Positions 48,925-57,184 of a stretch of 64,000 nucleotides of DNA are shown here, in pieces (positions within the stretch are counted from its first letter, which is position 1; each line of letters opens with the position of its first letter). The notes beneath the pieces are model-generated. The model was not told where the DNA came from and did no database searches. It worked only from the letters and a program-made list of their open reading frames with translations. Origin of the DNA: Oscillospiraceae bacterium (lineage in GTDB: Bacteria > Bacillota > Clostridia > Oscillospirales > Oscillospiraceae); the NCBI GenBank assembly GCA_910575505.1, contig CAJTFK010000003.1:124001-188000 (forward strand), in the 5' to 3' direction. A program made the position numbers and the translations under genes.

Positions 48925-50180
48925 GTTCCGTCCTCCTCGTTGTCCTCTCCGGCGCCCAGGGAGCGGGCCAGCCTGATGAACAGGTCCGGCTCTCCAAAGC
49001 CGCCGGATTTTGAAATGATATGATAGGTTTTCCCGTGGTACACAAAATCAGTCAGAACTGCGCCGGTATCCAGCTCGCAGACCGGACGCAGCTCCGCCAC
49101 GCCTACCGCCCGCATCAGGGCCAGCAGGGCGTCCCCGCCGGTGCAGAGAATCGTGGCGTCCAGGCCGCCGTCCAGCATCCGCTGAACCAGCTGTCCCAGC
49201 TGCCGGGAAATGCGCCGCCGCAGGTCCTCGGTGGTCAGGCCCCGGGCCCGGGCGTAAGGCGTGGTATCGTCCTGCCCTGCCGGGTCGTTCACATCCAGAA
49301 TGAAGCGTTTCTTCGCCGCGGCCTCCGCCAGCCAGGCCCCAACGGCCTGATTGCAGTCCGGGCTGTCCGCCCAGGCGGGCTCCAGCTTCTGCACCGGGTT
49401 CAGGTGAACATGGGGGAATCCCGCCGCCTCCGCCTCGGCCATCTGACGCAGCGTCACCTGGTTCACACTGCCGCAGGCCACAAACAGCGCACGGGGCAGA
49501 GGCGGAACCCTGGGCTTTTCTCCGCTGAGGCCCAGACTGTCCGCCAGCACCGCGCCGAAGCCTGCGCATCCGGCGGAAATCCGCAGCCCAGCCCGGCCCA
49601 GCCTCCGGGCCGTCCGGCGGAGGTCGGTCTCGTTCTCCGCGTCGTAAACCTGAATCCCCGGCGCGTCCATATCCTCCCCGGGCTTCCGGACGCGGACCGG
49701 CGTATCGGTCTGCTCCCCGATGATCTCCGCAACGGCGGAGCGCCGCACCGGCTCAAAGGGGTCCTGGCCAAACACGCTGTCGGCCACCGGCACGCCGTCT
49801 ATGTAGTGCACGCCTCCCCGGGTCAGCCGCCGCAGCTTGGGGAAGGCGGGAAGGAAGGGCATCCGGTCCGCCCCGGCGGCGTCCAGCACCGCGCTGAGCT
49901 CAGCGCCCACGTTGCCCCGGAGGGCGGAGTCTGTCTTCTTATAGATGTACGAAAATCCTGCGTCCAGCGCGGACCGCGCCGCCCGGAACACGACGTCATA
50001 CGCTTCTTTAGGGCTCAGGTGGCGGGTCTCCGCGTCCAGGACCAGAATCTCCGCCTCCGACCGGGAAAAATCATAGGCCGGGTCCGTCACCACACAGGTC
50101 CGGGCTCCCCGGGCGGCGAACTGGACGCCGGAGTCCAACGCCCCGGTAAAGTCATCCGCAATCATCAAGAGTCTGCCCAT
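48918..50180 (-). CDS. Four-carbon acid sugar kinase (DUF1537, DtnK/DenK-like)
   Basis: 420 residues. N-terminal domain motif IADDFTGALDSGVQFA and YKKTDSALRGNVGAEL; C-terminal nucleotide-binding ATILCTGGDALLALM. Characterised relatives phosphorylate D-threonate, D-erythronate or related acids at O4 and pair with PdxA2 dehydrogenases; such a partner is encoded four genes downstream. First gene of the operon; the promoter at 50285-50313 and a dyad at 50203-50218 lie upstream. Confidence 0.9.
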   Translation of the reverse strand: MGRLLMIADDFTGALDSGVQFAARGARTCVVTDPAYDFSRSEAEILVLDAETRHLSPKEAYDVVFRAARSALDAGFSYIYKKTDSALRGNVGAELSAVLDAAGADRMPFLPAFPKLRRLTRGGVHYIDGVPVADSVFGQDPFEPVRRSAVAEIIGEQTDTPVRVRKPGEDMDAPGIQVYDAENETDLRRTARRLGRAGLRISAGCAGFGAVLADSLGLSGEKPRVPPLPRALFVACGSVNQVTLRQMAEAEAAGFPHVHLNPVQKLEPAWADSPDCNQAVGAWLAEAAAKKRFILDVNDPAGQDDTTPYARARGLTTEDLRRRISRQLGQLVQRMLDGGLDATILCTGGDALLALMRAVGVAELRPVCELDTGAVLTDFVYHGKTYHIISKSGGFGEPDLFIRLARSLGAGEDNEEDGTC

Positions 50181-50202
50181 GCGCGCCTCCTTGTGCGTTC
50201 AT

Positions 50203-50218
50203 TTTTGAAACATCAAAA
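50203..50218. promoter_or_regulatory. Candidate operator in the kinase operon leader
   Basis: Perfect dyad TTTTGA-AACA-TCAAAA, 23 bases before the kinase ATG and downstream of the predicted transcription start. Partial matches TTTGAAAC (50341) and TCGAAAC (50402) occur nearby. A repressor or activator site is inferred. Confidence 0.4.
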
Positions 50219-50284
50219 TCGACAGATGTTCCGTTTCGGCGGTTCGCTAAAAAACCCGGCGGTCCGCCGCTGTACTTTGGCATC

Positions 50285-50313
50285 ATTTTATAAAGAACCG
50301 TCTGCAAGTGCAA
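50285..50313 (-). promoter_or_regulatory. Promoter of the nine-gene catabolic operon
   Basis: Minus strand TTGCAC (50313-50308), 17-base spacer, TAAAAT (50290-50285). This is a sigma-70-type layout; no GG/GC -24/-12 pair of a sigma-54 promoter was noticed. Confidence 0.65.
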
Positions 50314-50362
50314 TCATTTTTTTGGTTTTTGGCGTTCACATTTGAAACGCACCGAAAAAACC

Positions 50363-50391
50363 TTGCGATTTTTTTGTTGGTTTGTTATAAT
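50363..50391 (+). promoter_or_regulatory. Promoter of the PrpR_N-type regulator
   Basis: TTGCGA, 17-base spacer, TATAAT (50386-50391), 33 bases before the ATG. Confidence 0.75.
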
Positions 50392-50423
50392 ACGTTTAAT
50401 ATCGAAACACTTTTGGAGGGCCT

Positions 50424-52211
50424 ATGGACAATCCCATCCGCGTTCTGGGCATTGCGCCCTACGAGGGCATGAAAACCCTCATGTCCAATCTGGCGGCGGA
50501 ATACCCGCAGATGGACCTGACTCCGTTCGTGGGCGACAGGGAGCTGGGGCTGGAAATTGCCCGGGCCAATTTCCACGGCAATTACGACGTGGTCATCTCC
50601 CGAGGGGATACCGCCAGCATCCTGCGCCAGAATCTCTCCCTGCCGGTGGTGGAGATTGAGGTCTCCATGTACGATATCCTCTATGCCCTGAAGCTGGCCA
50701 ACGGCCTGGAGGGCAGAACCGCCATTGTTGCCGCCGTCAGCGTTGTGGAGAACGTCCGGGCCCTCTGCGGACTGATGGACTACCGCATCGAGATGTTCTC
50801 CTATGATACAGAGGACGATATTGAGCCGATTCTGCGCCGGCTCCGGCGGGACCGGTGCCAGACCGTCCTCTGCGACACCGTGGCCAACGCCACTGCCAAG
50901 CGCCTGGATATGGATTCCTTCCTCATCACATCCTCCGGGGAGAGCATCCGCCAGGCCTTTGACCAGGCCATTCTGCTGAGCTGGAGCCAGCAGCGCCTGC
51001 GGGACGAAAACCTCTTTTTCCGGGAACTGATTCACGGCCAGATCGGCCAGACGGTGGTGTTCGACGAAAGCGGCACTTTGTACTTCTCCACTCTAGACAA
51101 CCTGACCACGGAGCTGCTGGAGCTGCTGCGCCGGGAGCTGCCGGAGTCCTGGAAGGTTCCGGAGCGCCGGGTGGCCCGGACTCTGGGCGGGATGCTGTAC
51201 TCCATCCGCAGCCGGCAGATCCGCTCCGGCAGCCTCTCCTGCGTGGCCTTTTTCGTGGCGGCCCGGCGGACCACCCTCTCCCCCAACCAGGTGGGCGTCC
51301 GCTTCTCCAGCCGCCAGGAGTCCGAGTCCTCCTTTTACGGCAGCATTTTCAGCCTCTTCCAGACCATTGACGATTTGCAGGAGCAGATTGAGCGGATCAA
51401 CCAGAGCCGGGCCCCGGTGCTGGTCTCCGGCGAGGACGGCACCGGCAAGGAATCCATCGTACAGGCCCTGTATCTCCGGAGCTCTCTCCAGAACCATCCC
51501 CTGATTTCCATCAATTGCAGCCTCCTCAACGACAAGAGCTGGGCCTTTCTGCTGGAGCACCACAATTCCCCCCTGACGGACAAGGAAAACACGCTGTATT
51601 TCGCCAGCATCGACGTGCTCTCCGAGGAGCGGATGCGCCAGCTTCTGGCGGCGCTGATGGAGATGGATGTCTGCCGTCAGAACCGGGTTCTGTTCTCCTG
51701 CGTCTGCCAGCCGGACGAGTACATCTCCGCTGCCGGGTCCCTGTTCCTGGACAAGCTCCGCTGCCTGACCCTGTATCTGCCGCCCCTGCGGGCGGCCCCC
51801 CAGCGGATTCCCGCCCTGGTCAATCTCTCCATCGCCCACTTCAGCGCCAACGTGCCCCTTCAGATTCTGGGGGCGGAGCCGGAGGCCGTGGACCTGCTCC
51901 AGCGCTTTCCCTGGCCTCATAATTACACCCAGTTTCAGCGGGTGATGAAAATGCTGGCCGTCACCGCCTCCGGCCAGACCATTACGGCGGCAGCCGTGTC
52001 GGAGGTGCTGAAAACAGAGCGGCACATGGGCACGTTCTCCCTCAGGGCGGAAAATGCCGCCGCCCCTCTGGATTTGAGCCGGACCCTCAGCGAAATTGAC
52101 CAGGACGTGGTTCAGCGTGTGGTGGAGGAAACTGGAGGCAATCAGACCGCCGCCGCCAAACGGCTGGGCATCAGCCGGACCACCCTGTGGCGTCTGCTTC
52201 AGAAGGGATGA
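50424..52211 (+). CDS. PrpR_N-domain transcriptional regulator with degenerate AAA+ and Fis-type HTH
   Basis: 595 residues. Residues about 1-190 match the PrpR_N ligand-sensing domain (IAPYEGMKTLMSNLAAEYPQ, VVISRGDTASILRQ, LPVVEIEVSMYDIL). A linker follows, then an AAA+ module with Walker A VSGEDGTGKESIVQAL (near 335) but no GAFTGA loop; the Walker B strand reads TLYFASIDVL. The C-terminus is a Fis HTH (GNQTAAAKRLGISRTTLWRLL). It probably senses a small acid and controls the divergent operon with the ordinary sigma factor (inference). Confidence 0.88.
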   Translation: MDNPIRVLGIAPYEGMKTLMSNLAAEYPQMDLTPFVGDRELGLEIARANFHGNYDVVISRGDTASILRQNLSLPVVEIEVSMYDILYALKLANGLEGRTAIVAAVSVVENVRALCGLMDYRIEMFSYDTEDDIEPILRRLRRDRCQTVLCDTVANATAKRLDMDSFLITSSGESIRQAFDQAILLSWSQQRLRDENLFFRELIHGQIGQTVVFDESGTLYFSTLDNLTTELLELLRRELPESWKVPERRVARTLGGMLYSIRSRQIRSGSLSCVAFFVAARRTTLSPNQVGVRFSSRQESESSFYGSIFSLFQTIDDLQEQIERINQSRAPVLVSGEDGTGKESIVQALYLRSSLQNHPLISINCSLLNDKSWAFLLEHHNSPLTDKENTLYFASIDVLSEERMRQLLAALMEMDVCRQNRVLFSCVCQPDEYISAAGSLFLDKLRCLTLYLPPLRAAPQRIPALVNLSIAHFSANVPLQILGAEPEAVDLLQRFPWPHNYTQFQRVMKMLAVTASGQTITAAAVSEVLKTERHMGTFSLRAENAAAPLDLSRTLSEIDQDVVQRVVEETGGNQTAAAKRLGISRTTLWRLLQKG

Positions 52212-52490
52212 CCGGCTTGGCCGGAACAGCCGGACCAAAAATAGGCCGCCCGCGCTTTCTCAGAAGCGCGGGCGGCTCGTCCGTTCCGGTTTATTGAGTT
52301 TTTTCCGCCGGAGCCGGGAGCCTGCCCCGCGAGTCCCGGCGGGCTGTCCGCCTCTCCCTGCGCCGGACGGAGGGCCTCTGTCTTCCCGCCACAGGCAGCA
52401 CGGCCCCTTCCGTTCCCGCCGCATCTGCGGGAGCGCCGCAGCCCGCCCTGACAGCGGGACGCTCCGGGTAAACGGAGGGAGCCCCCGCCC
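52212..52490. other. Intergenic region between convergent regulator and PfkB genes
   Basis: Contains a strong hairpin CCGCCCGCGCTT / AAGCGCGGGCGG (52245-52276) followed by a weak T-run only in the minus direction (TATTTTT), probably a shared terminator. A second GC-rich stretch shows no gene. Confidence 0.6.
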
Positions 52491-53375
52491 CTATCTGTAA
52501 AATTCGGCGATATAGGCCAGCACATCGTCCCGGCTTCCCTGGAAGGGGCCGGGCGTCTCCATTTTCAGAGAGACCAGGGCGGTGCAGTACAGCAGTGCGT
52601 CCTCAATGCCGGCCCGCTGCCGCTCCGTGATATACCCGGCAAAGGTGGTGTCTCCCCGTCCGGTCCGGCCGGAGAGGTTCCGGGCTTTGATGGGGCAGGT
52701 GTAAATCTCTCTGCCGTCATAGGCCAGCACCTCGGTGTTGTGGGTAATCAGAACCTCCCTGGCCCCCCAGCTGTGGAGAAGCCTGGCCGCCTCAGCCCGG
52801 TCAGTGAGGCCGGTGAGAATCTCCGCCTCGGCGGCGTCGGTTTTCAGGTAGTCGATGCAGGGCAGGCATTCCTTTTTCTCCGCCCAGTCGTGGAAGGCCA
52901 TGGTCTTGTCCGGCTCCACGTGGCGCAGCAGGCACTGTACATCCACGGCCACTTTGCCGTGCTTTGCCGCCTCGGCGAAGAGGGCCCCGTCAAAATCCCC
53001 GTAGACCAGACCGGCGAAATGGTAGATGGCGGCGTCCACATCCGGCAATTCCTCGAAGCGGAAGGGGTCGCAGACCCCCATGGAGGTGCAGGAGCGCTTT
53101 TCCTTATCGGCGGTGAAATACTGATTGCGGATGGAGCAGGTGGCCGCCGAAGGGCTCCAATACACATCCGCCCCGGAGCCCGCGAAACGCGCCTCCACGT
53201 CGGCGTCCGCCGGATTCAGCTTGGTAAACAGGGCGGTTTTATTCCCGCTCTTCGCCGCCGCGAAGCCGGAGGCCACCACCGCGCCCCCCACTTCCTTCCG
53301 CTGGTTTCCCTGGTAGTCGATGTTGTGGTCCAGGGAGACCGGCCCAATCACCAGGACGTCATACTGTTTTTTCAT
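52491..53375 (-). CDS. PfkB family carbohydrate kinase
   Basis: 294 residues from ATG 53375 (GAGAGGAACGAAT). N-terminal VLVIGPVSLDHNIDYQG, substrate strand KEVGGAVVASGFAAAKSG; C-terminal LSGRTGRGDTTFAGYITER holds the catalytic Asp, with Arg in place of the second Gly/Ala of the common GAGD motif. Family members phosphorylate sugars or nucleosides (ribokinase, fructokinase, adenosine kinase types). Isolated gene; substrate unknown. Confidence 0.88.
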   Translation of the reverse strand: MKKQYDVLVIGPVSLDHNIDYQGNQRKEVGGAVVASGFAAAKSGNKTALFTKLNPADADVEARFAGSGADVYWSPSAATCSIRNQYFTADKEKRSCTSMGVCDPFRFEELPDVDAAIYHFAGLVYGDFDGALFAEAAKHGKVAVDVQCLLRHVEPDKTMAFHDWAEKKECLPCIDYLKTDAAEAEILTGLTDRAEAARLLHSWGAREVLITHNTEVLAYDGREIYTCPIKARNLSGRTGRGDTTFAGYITERQRAGIEDALLYCTALVSLKMETPGPFQGSRDDVLAYIAEFYR

Positions 53376-54086
53376 ATTCGTTCCTCTCCATTCCGCCCGC
53401 AGGCATCTGCGGGGCATCGTCTGACGGTTTGAAAGCCGACGCTGTCATCGCCGGGAGTCCTGCGGCGGCCATGAAGCGGGCTTCACAGGCGGCGCGCTGC
53501 ACAGTTCACGCGCCGGCGGGCGAAGCCCGCTCCGAAAACCGTATGCCGGTTTTCAGGTGCGTTGACTCTATTATACCGTCTTTTTCCCCTTCTGGCAAGC
53601 GGAAGCGCTCCTCCGGGCGTGTCCGCTCATAAATTTATCCGAAGGAGGGGGCGGCCTCTGCGTCTGTTCTCCCAATGATGCCTGCCTTCCGGCAGACGGG
53701 CCGGGACGGAGCCCGGCCCCTGCATATTGCTTCCTTTGCAATCCTCAAAAATACTGACAGCAGTCCGGCAGATGCAGGCGGCACACCCCTGCGTCTTCCT
53801 CCCTGACGGGCGTCAGCCCGCCTGCACCGTCATCCCTGTGCTGTACCGCCTGTATCCGCCTTTTCTGCTGTCATGGTTTCCGTCGCTCCGGAAGCGCCTG
53901 GTCGCCCGTTTGATCCGGAGGCGGCAGTCTTTGCGGGCAGCCTTCCTTCCGGGAGGTCTGCGGATATTCTATGCGCACGCTGTCCGGCGGGAGCGGAGAA
54001 ATTCGCCGTTTTTTACAAGAAGCAGAGTATATATATCCTTATTTTCATCACATCATCCAGAAAAATCGAACGAATCATTTTTCCAG
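53376..54086. other. Long intergenic region, 711 bases, no gene supported
   Basis: Carries family 3 repeat copy e (53690-53730), GC-rich dyads such as GCCGGCGGGCGAAGCCCGC near 53512-53530, and an AT-rich part (54000-54080) before the ilv promoter. Open frames here have no family likeness or ribosome site. Confidence 0.5.
53690..53730 (-). repeat. Dispersed GC-rich palindromic repeat (family 3), copy e (core only)
   Basis: GCAGACGGGCCGGGACGGAG then CCCGGCCCCTGCA; the reverse reads TGCAGGGGCCGGGCTCCGTC, the core block seen at 30330 and 62945. Confidence 0.55.
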
Positions 54087-54115
54087 TTGCGCTTTGCCGG
54101 AGGGCTATGTATAAT
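54087..54115 (+). promoter_or_regulatory. Promoter of the ilv leader and ilvBN operon
   Basis: TTGCGC (54087-54092), 17-base spacer, TATAAT (54110-54115); predicted start near 54122, giving a leader of about 300 bases before ilvB. Confidence 0.75.
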
Positions 54116-54177
54116 AATCAAAAAAACAAGGACCCCAACTTTTACAGAATGGCCGCCGTCAAGGCGGCGGAGGCTTC

Positions 54178-54297
54178 ATGAACATGCTGACCGCTCTGAA
54201 CAGCATCCTGGCCCTGTACATTATTCTGGTACTGGTAGTTCTGGTACGGAAACAGAATAGTGCGTTTGGTCATGCGCGGAGCGTGGAAGCGATGTAA
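54178..54297 (+). CDS. Branched-chain leader peptide (ilv attenuation)
   Basis: 39 residues, ATG 54178 directly behind GGCGGAGG. Residues 10-23 read ILALYIILVLVVLV: 12 of 14 are Ile, Leu or Val. The codons include ATT twice and GTA three times, which are uncommon next to the ATC and GTG used by neighbours. An intrinsic terminator follows 32 bases after the stop, and the acetolactate synthase gene follows that. Ribosome stalling at low Ile/Leu/Val would let RNA polymerase read through (known mechanism for ilv leaders). It could alternatively be a one-helix membrane peptide, but position argues for a leader. Confidence 0.78.
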   Translation: MNMLTALNSILALYIILVLVVLVRKQNSAFGHARSVEAM

Positions 54298-54328
54298 GCG
54301 GCGAAGCCGCCTCAGATTCAGCGGTTTC

Positions 54329-54367
54329 AAAACGTCCGTGGCCCAACGCAGGGTCACGGGCGTTTTT
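54329..54367 (+). terminator. Attenuator terminator upstream of ilvB
   Basis: 12-bp outer stem AAAACGTCCGTG / CACGGGCGTTTT (one T-G pair) extended by GCCC/GGGT, 6-base loop, T-run at 54363-54367. It lies between the leader peptide and ilvB (ATG 54420). An upstream dyad GCGGCGAAGCCGC (54299-54311) and following CAGCGG could take part in an alternative fold. Confidence 0.85.
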
Positions 54368-54419
54368 GTTTCCCTCCGGGGCGGCGCAGACTGCCGGAAG
54401 CGAAAAAGGAGAGTTCACT

Positions 54420-56051
54420 ATGGAAATGACAGGCGCTCAAATTTTAACGGAGGCCCTTCTGCGGGAAGGGGTGGAAATGGTCTTTGGCTACGCCGGGGCC
54501 ACCATCTGCCCCATTGCCGACGCTCTGCTGGCCGCGCCGGGACTGGGATATACCCTGGTCCGCACGGAGCAGAACGCCGGGCATATGGCCTCGGGCTATG
54601 CCCGGGTCACCGGGAAGACCGGGGTCTGCATCGTCACCTCCGGCCCCGGAGCCACCAATCTCATCACCGGCATCGCCACTGCCTACATGGATTCCATCCC
54701 CCTGGTGGCCGTCACCGGCCAGGTGCCCTCCATTCAGCTGGGCCGGGATATTTTCCAGGAGGTGGACATCACCGGAGCGGTTCTGCCCTTCACCAAGCAC
54801 AGCTACCTGGTCAAGGACGCCGCCCAGCTGCCCCGGATTTTGAAGGAGGCCTTTCACATCGCCTCCACCGGCCGCCCCGGCCCGGTGCTCATCGACATTC
54901 CCATTGACGTGCAGGACCAGCTGGTGCAGGATGTGGAATTTCCCGAGGCGGTCCAGATCCGGGGCTATAATCCCAGCGTCCGGGGCAATGACAAGCAGAT
55001 CATCAACGTGGCGGCGGCCATCTCCTCGGCTCAGCGGCCTGTGATCTGCGCCGGCGGCGGCGTGTTCCTGGCCCGGGCGGAAGAGGAATTGAGGGACTTT
55101 GCCGCCCGGACCGCCATTCCGGTGGTCACCACCATGATGGGCCTCTCCCTCTTCCCCACGGAGCACCCCCTGAACATGGGCATGATCGGCACCCACGGCA
55201 ACGCCGCCGCCAACAAGGCTCTGGCAAAGTCCGACCTGCTCATCATGATCGGCACCCGTGTGGCCGACCGGGCCATTTTCTCCCCCGACGAGATTCAGAA
55301 GCGGATGCCCAACATCCACATCGACGTGGACCCGGCGGAGATCGGGAAAAACATGCAGTCCACCATTCCCCTGGTGGGCAGCGCCAAGATTATTTTGCAG
55401 CAGCTGATGGAGCGGACCCTGCACGCGGACTGCGGGGAATGGCTCAGCCAGCTCCAGGCCCTCCGCCGGGAGGAGCTGGACCGGACCTATCCGGAACAGG
55501 AGGGCTTCGTCTTCCCCGGCCGGCTGCTGAAGCTCCTGGGGGAGCGCCTCCGGGAGGATGCCGCCATCTGCGTGGACGTGGGGCAGAACCAAATCTGGAG
55601 CTGCAAGCATCTGCGCCTCAAGGGAGGGCGCTTCCTCACCAGCGGAGGCCTGGGCACCATGGGCTATGCCATCCCCGCCTCCATCGGCGTGAAAACCGCC
55701 CAGCGGGACCGGCAGGTGGTGGCCGTCTGCGGAGACGGCTCCTTCCAGATGTCCATGAACGAGCTGGCGGCCATCCGGGCCCGGGGCCTGGACAATAAAA
55801 TTCTGCTGCTGCGCAACGGCGTGCTGGGCCTGGTCCACCAGTCCCAGACCAGGCCCCCCTATCACGGCCCCTTCGGCGTTCACCTGGAGGGAGATCCGGA
55901 CTTTGCCGCCATCGCCGCCGCATACGGCATCCCCAGCCTCCGCCTGAACCGGGAGGCAGACGTGGAATCCACCCTGGACGCCTTCCTGGCGGAGCCGGGC
56001 CCCTGCCTGCTGATTGCCGAGGTGGACCCGGCGTGGCGGACCACGGACTGA
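54420..56051 (+). CDS. ilvB: Acetolactate synthase large subunit (first copy, divergent)
   Basis: 543 residues from ATG 54420 (AAGGAGAGTTCACT). ThDP-enzyme layout: catalytic Glu in LVRTEQNAGHMASGYARVTG, FAD/central domain, and ThDP motif GDGSFQMSMNELAAI through LLLRNGVLG. The acceptor-site segment reads LGLVHQSQ, where typical AHAS has LGMVRQWQ; the Trp known to favour 2-ketobutyrate is Ser here. Condenses pyruvate with pyruvate or 2-ketobutyrate for Val/Leu/Ile synthesis. Followed by ilvN. The altered pocket suggests a changed acceptor preference or another ThDP reaction. Confidence 0.87.
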   Translation: MEMTGAQILTEALLREGVEMVFGYAGATICPIADALLAAPGLGYTLVRTEQNAGHMASGYARVTGKTGVCIVTSGPGATNLITGIATAYMDSIPLVAVTGQVPSIQLGRDIFQEVDITGAVLPFTKHSYLVKDAAQLPRILKEAFHIASTGRPGPVLIDIPIDVQDQLVQDVEFPEAVQIRGYNPSVRGNDKQIINVAAAISSAQRPVICAGGGVFLARAEEELRDFAARTAIPVVTTMMGLSLFPTEHPLNMGMIGTHGNAAANKALAKSDLLIMIGTRVADRAIFSPDEIQKRMPNIHIDVDPAEIGKNMQSTIPLVGSAKIILQQLMERTLHADCGEWLSQLQALRREELDRTYPEQEGFVFPGRLLKLLGERLREDAAICVDVGQNQIWSCKHLRLKGGRFLTSGGLGTMGYAIPASIGVKTAQRDRQVVAVCGDGSFQMSMNELAAIRARGLDNKILLLRNGVLGLVHQSQTRPPYHGPFGVHLEGDPDFAAIAAAYGIPSLRLNREADVESTLDAFLAEPGPCLLIAEVDPAWRTTD

Positions 56052-56208
56052 CTTTTTCCTGAAAGAAACAGTCAGCAAAAAAAGATCTTTCGTTCCTGCG
56101 CCGTGCGCGGCTTTTGCCGGAAGGACAGGCAGAAGCGCTCTTTATTTCCGCGCCGTGCGCGGTCTTCTGCGGAACGACATCAAGAATAAGGAAAAAGGAG
56201 GCTCTCCC

Positions 56209-56694
56209 GTGAAACAGACCATTTCCGTACTGGTGGAAAACCAGGCCGGCGTTTTGAACCGCATCACCAGCCTGTTTTCCCGCCGGGCCTTTAATATCGA
56301 CTCTCTGGCAGTGGGCGTCACCGACGATCCCTCTCTCTCCCGCATCACCATCATTGTAGACAGCGGCAACAGCGTGGTGGAGCAGGTGGAAAAGCAGCTG
56401 AACAAGCTGGTGGAGGTCATCAAGGTCCGCCGTCTGGACGAAAGCGCCCTGGTAGGCCGGGAGCTGATGATTATTAAAGTCAGCGCCAACAAAAACAACC
56501 GGGAACACATCATGACCATCTGCAATATCTGCGGCGCCAAGGCGGCGGACATCTCCCCCACCTCCATGACCCTGGAGATCTCCGACACGCCGGAGCGGGT
56601 CCGGACCTTTGAGGACATGATGCGCCCCTTCAATATCCTGGAGGTGGCCCGGACGGGAGTCATCGCCCTGCAAAAGGGCAGCGGGAAAATCTGA
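56209..56694 (+). CDS. ilvN: Acetolactate synthase regulatory small subunit (first copy)
   Basis: 161 residues from GTG 56209 (AAAAAGGAGGCTCTCCC). N-terminal ACT domain: TISVLVENQAGVLNRITSLF, SRRAFNIDSLAVG, then LNKLVEVIKVRRL; C-terminal domain ELMIIKVSANKNNREHIMTI onward. It binds valine and activates and feedback-regulates the large subunit. It lies 157 bases after ilvB. A block from its 3' part is duplicated at 57529-57590. Confidence 0.93.
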   Translation: MKQTISVLVENQAGVLNRITSLFSRRAFNIDSLAVGVTDDPSLSRITIIVDSGNSVVEQVEKQLNKLVEVIKVRRLDESALVGRELMIIKVSANKNNREHIMTICNICGAKAADISPTSMTLEISDTPERVRTFEDMMRPFNILEVARTGVIALQKGSGKI

Positions 56695-56709
56695 CCCCTG
56701 GGGGCGGTT

Positions 56710-57084
56710 ATGAAACGCTGGTGGAAGCGGCCCCGGAAGCTGGTGCTCGGAAGCACGGTCTATCTCTGGTCTCTGCAGGACCGCCCCCTATACCGGGAGC
56801 TGCGGGTCTTCCGGGAGAAGGAGAAACAGTCGGCTTTCCGCCTTTGGCTGACCTACCCGGAGTGCTGGGCCATCGACCTGTTCCGGCCCGGAGCCGCCGC
56901 CTGTATCATCGGCTGGCACGAGGGCAGCGAGCGCGGCGGACCCGGAAAGCCTGTCATCCTGCAAGAGGAGCCCGCCCTGCTTCAGCGTCTGCTGGACCTC
57001 TCCTTTTCCCCGGAGGAGCAGGCGGAGCGGAGGCGGTTTCTGGAGCGGATCAGGTGCCCAGGCGGGGCCAGGAAAGACCTTTAA
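56710..57084 (+). CDS. Uncharacterised protein OrfA, 124 residues
   Basis: No family recognised. It starts MKRWWKRP after GGGGCGG and has a conserved centre TYPECWAIDLFRP and AACIIGW, then an acidic end DLSFSPEEQAERRRFLE. A paralogue with the same blocks is encoded at 57595-57984. It lies 15 bases after ilvN and is probably in the same transcript. Nothing indicates an enzymatic function; the duplication shows it travels with ilvN sequence. Confidence 0.7.
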   Translation: MKRWWKRPRKLVLGSTVYLWSLQDRPLYRELRVFREKEKQSAFRLWLTYPECWAIDLFRPGAAACIIGWHEGSERGGPGKPVILQEEPALLQRLLDLSFSPEEQAERRRFLERIRCPGGARKDL

Positions 57085-57184
57085 GCCCGGAGCCTCTCGC
57101 GCCCTGCTGTTCACATTCCGCCGGCGGGGGTACGGCAGTCCGGCGGAATCTATCGGAACGCAAGAAAAAAGGAGAACAGACAAC

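Noticed and set aside
53727-54260. Plus-strand open frames of 100-177 codons upstream of ilvB
   Set aside because: No family likeness, no ribosome site, and they overlap the promoter and leader peptide in another frame.
54116-54420. T-box leader ahead of ilvB
   Set aside because: No T-box sequence of the AGGGTGG.ACCGCG type; a leader peptide and terminator explain the region better.
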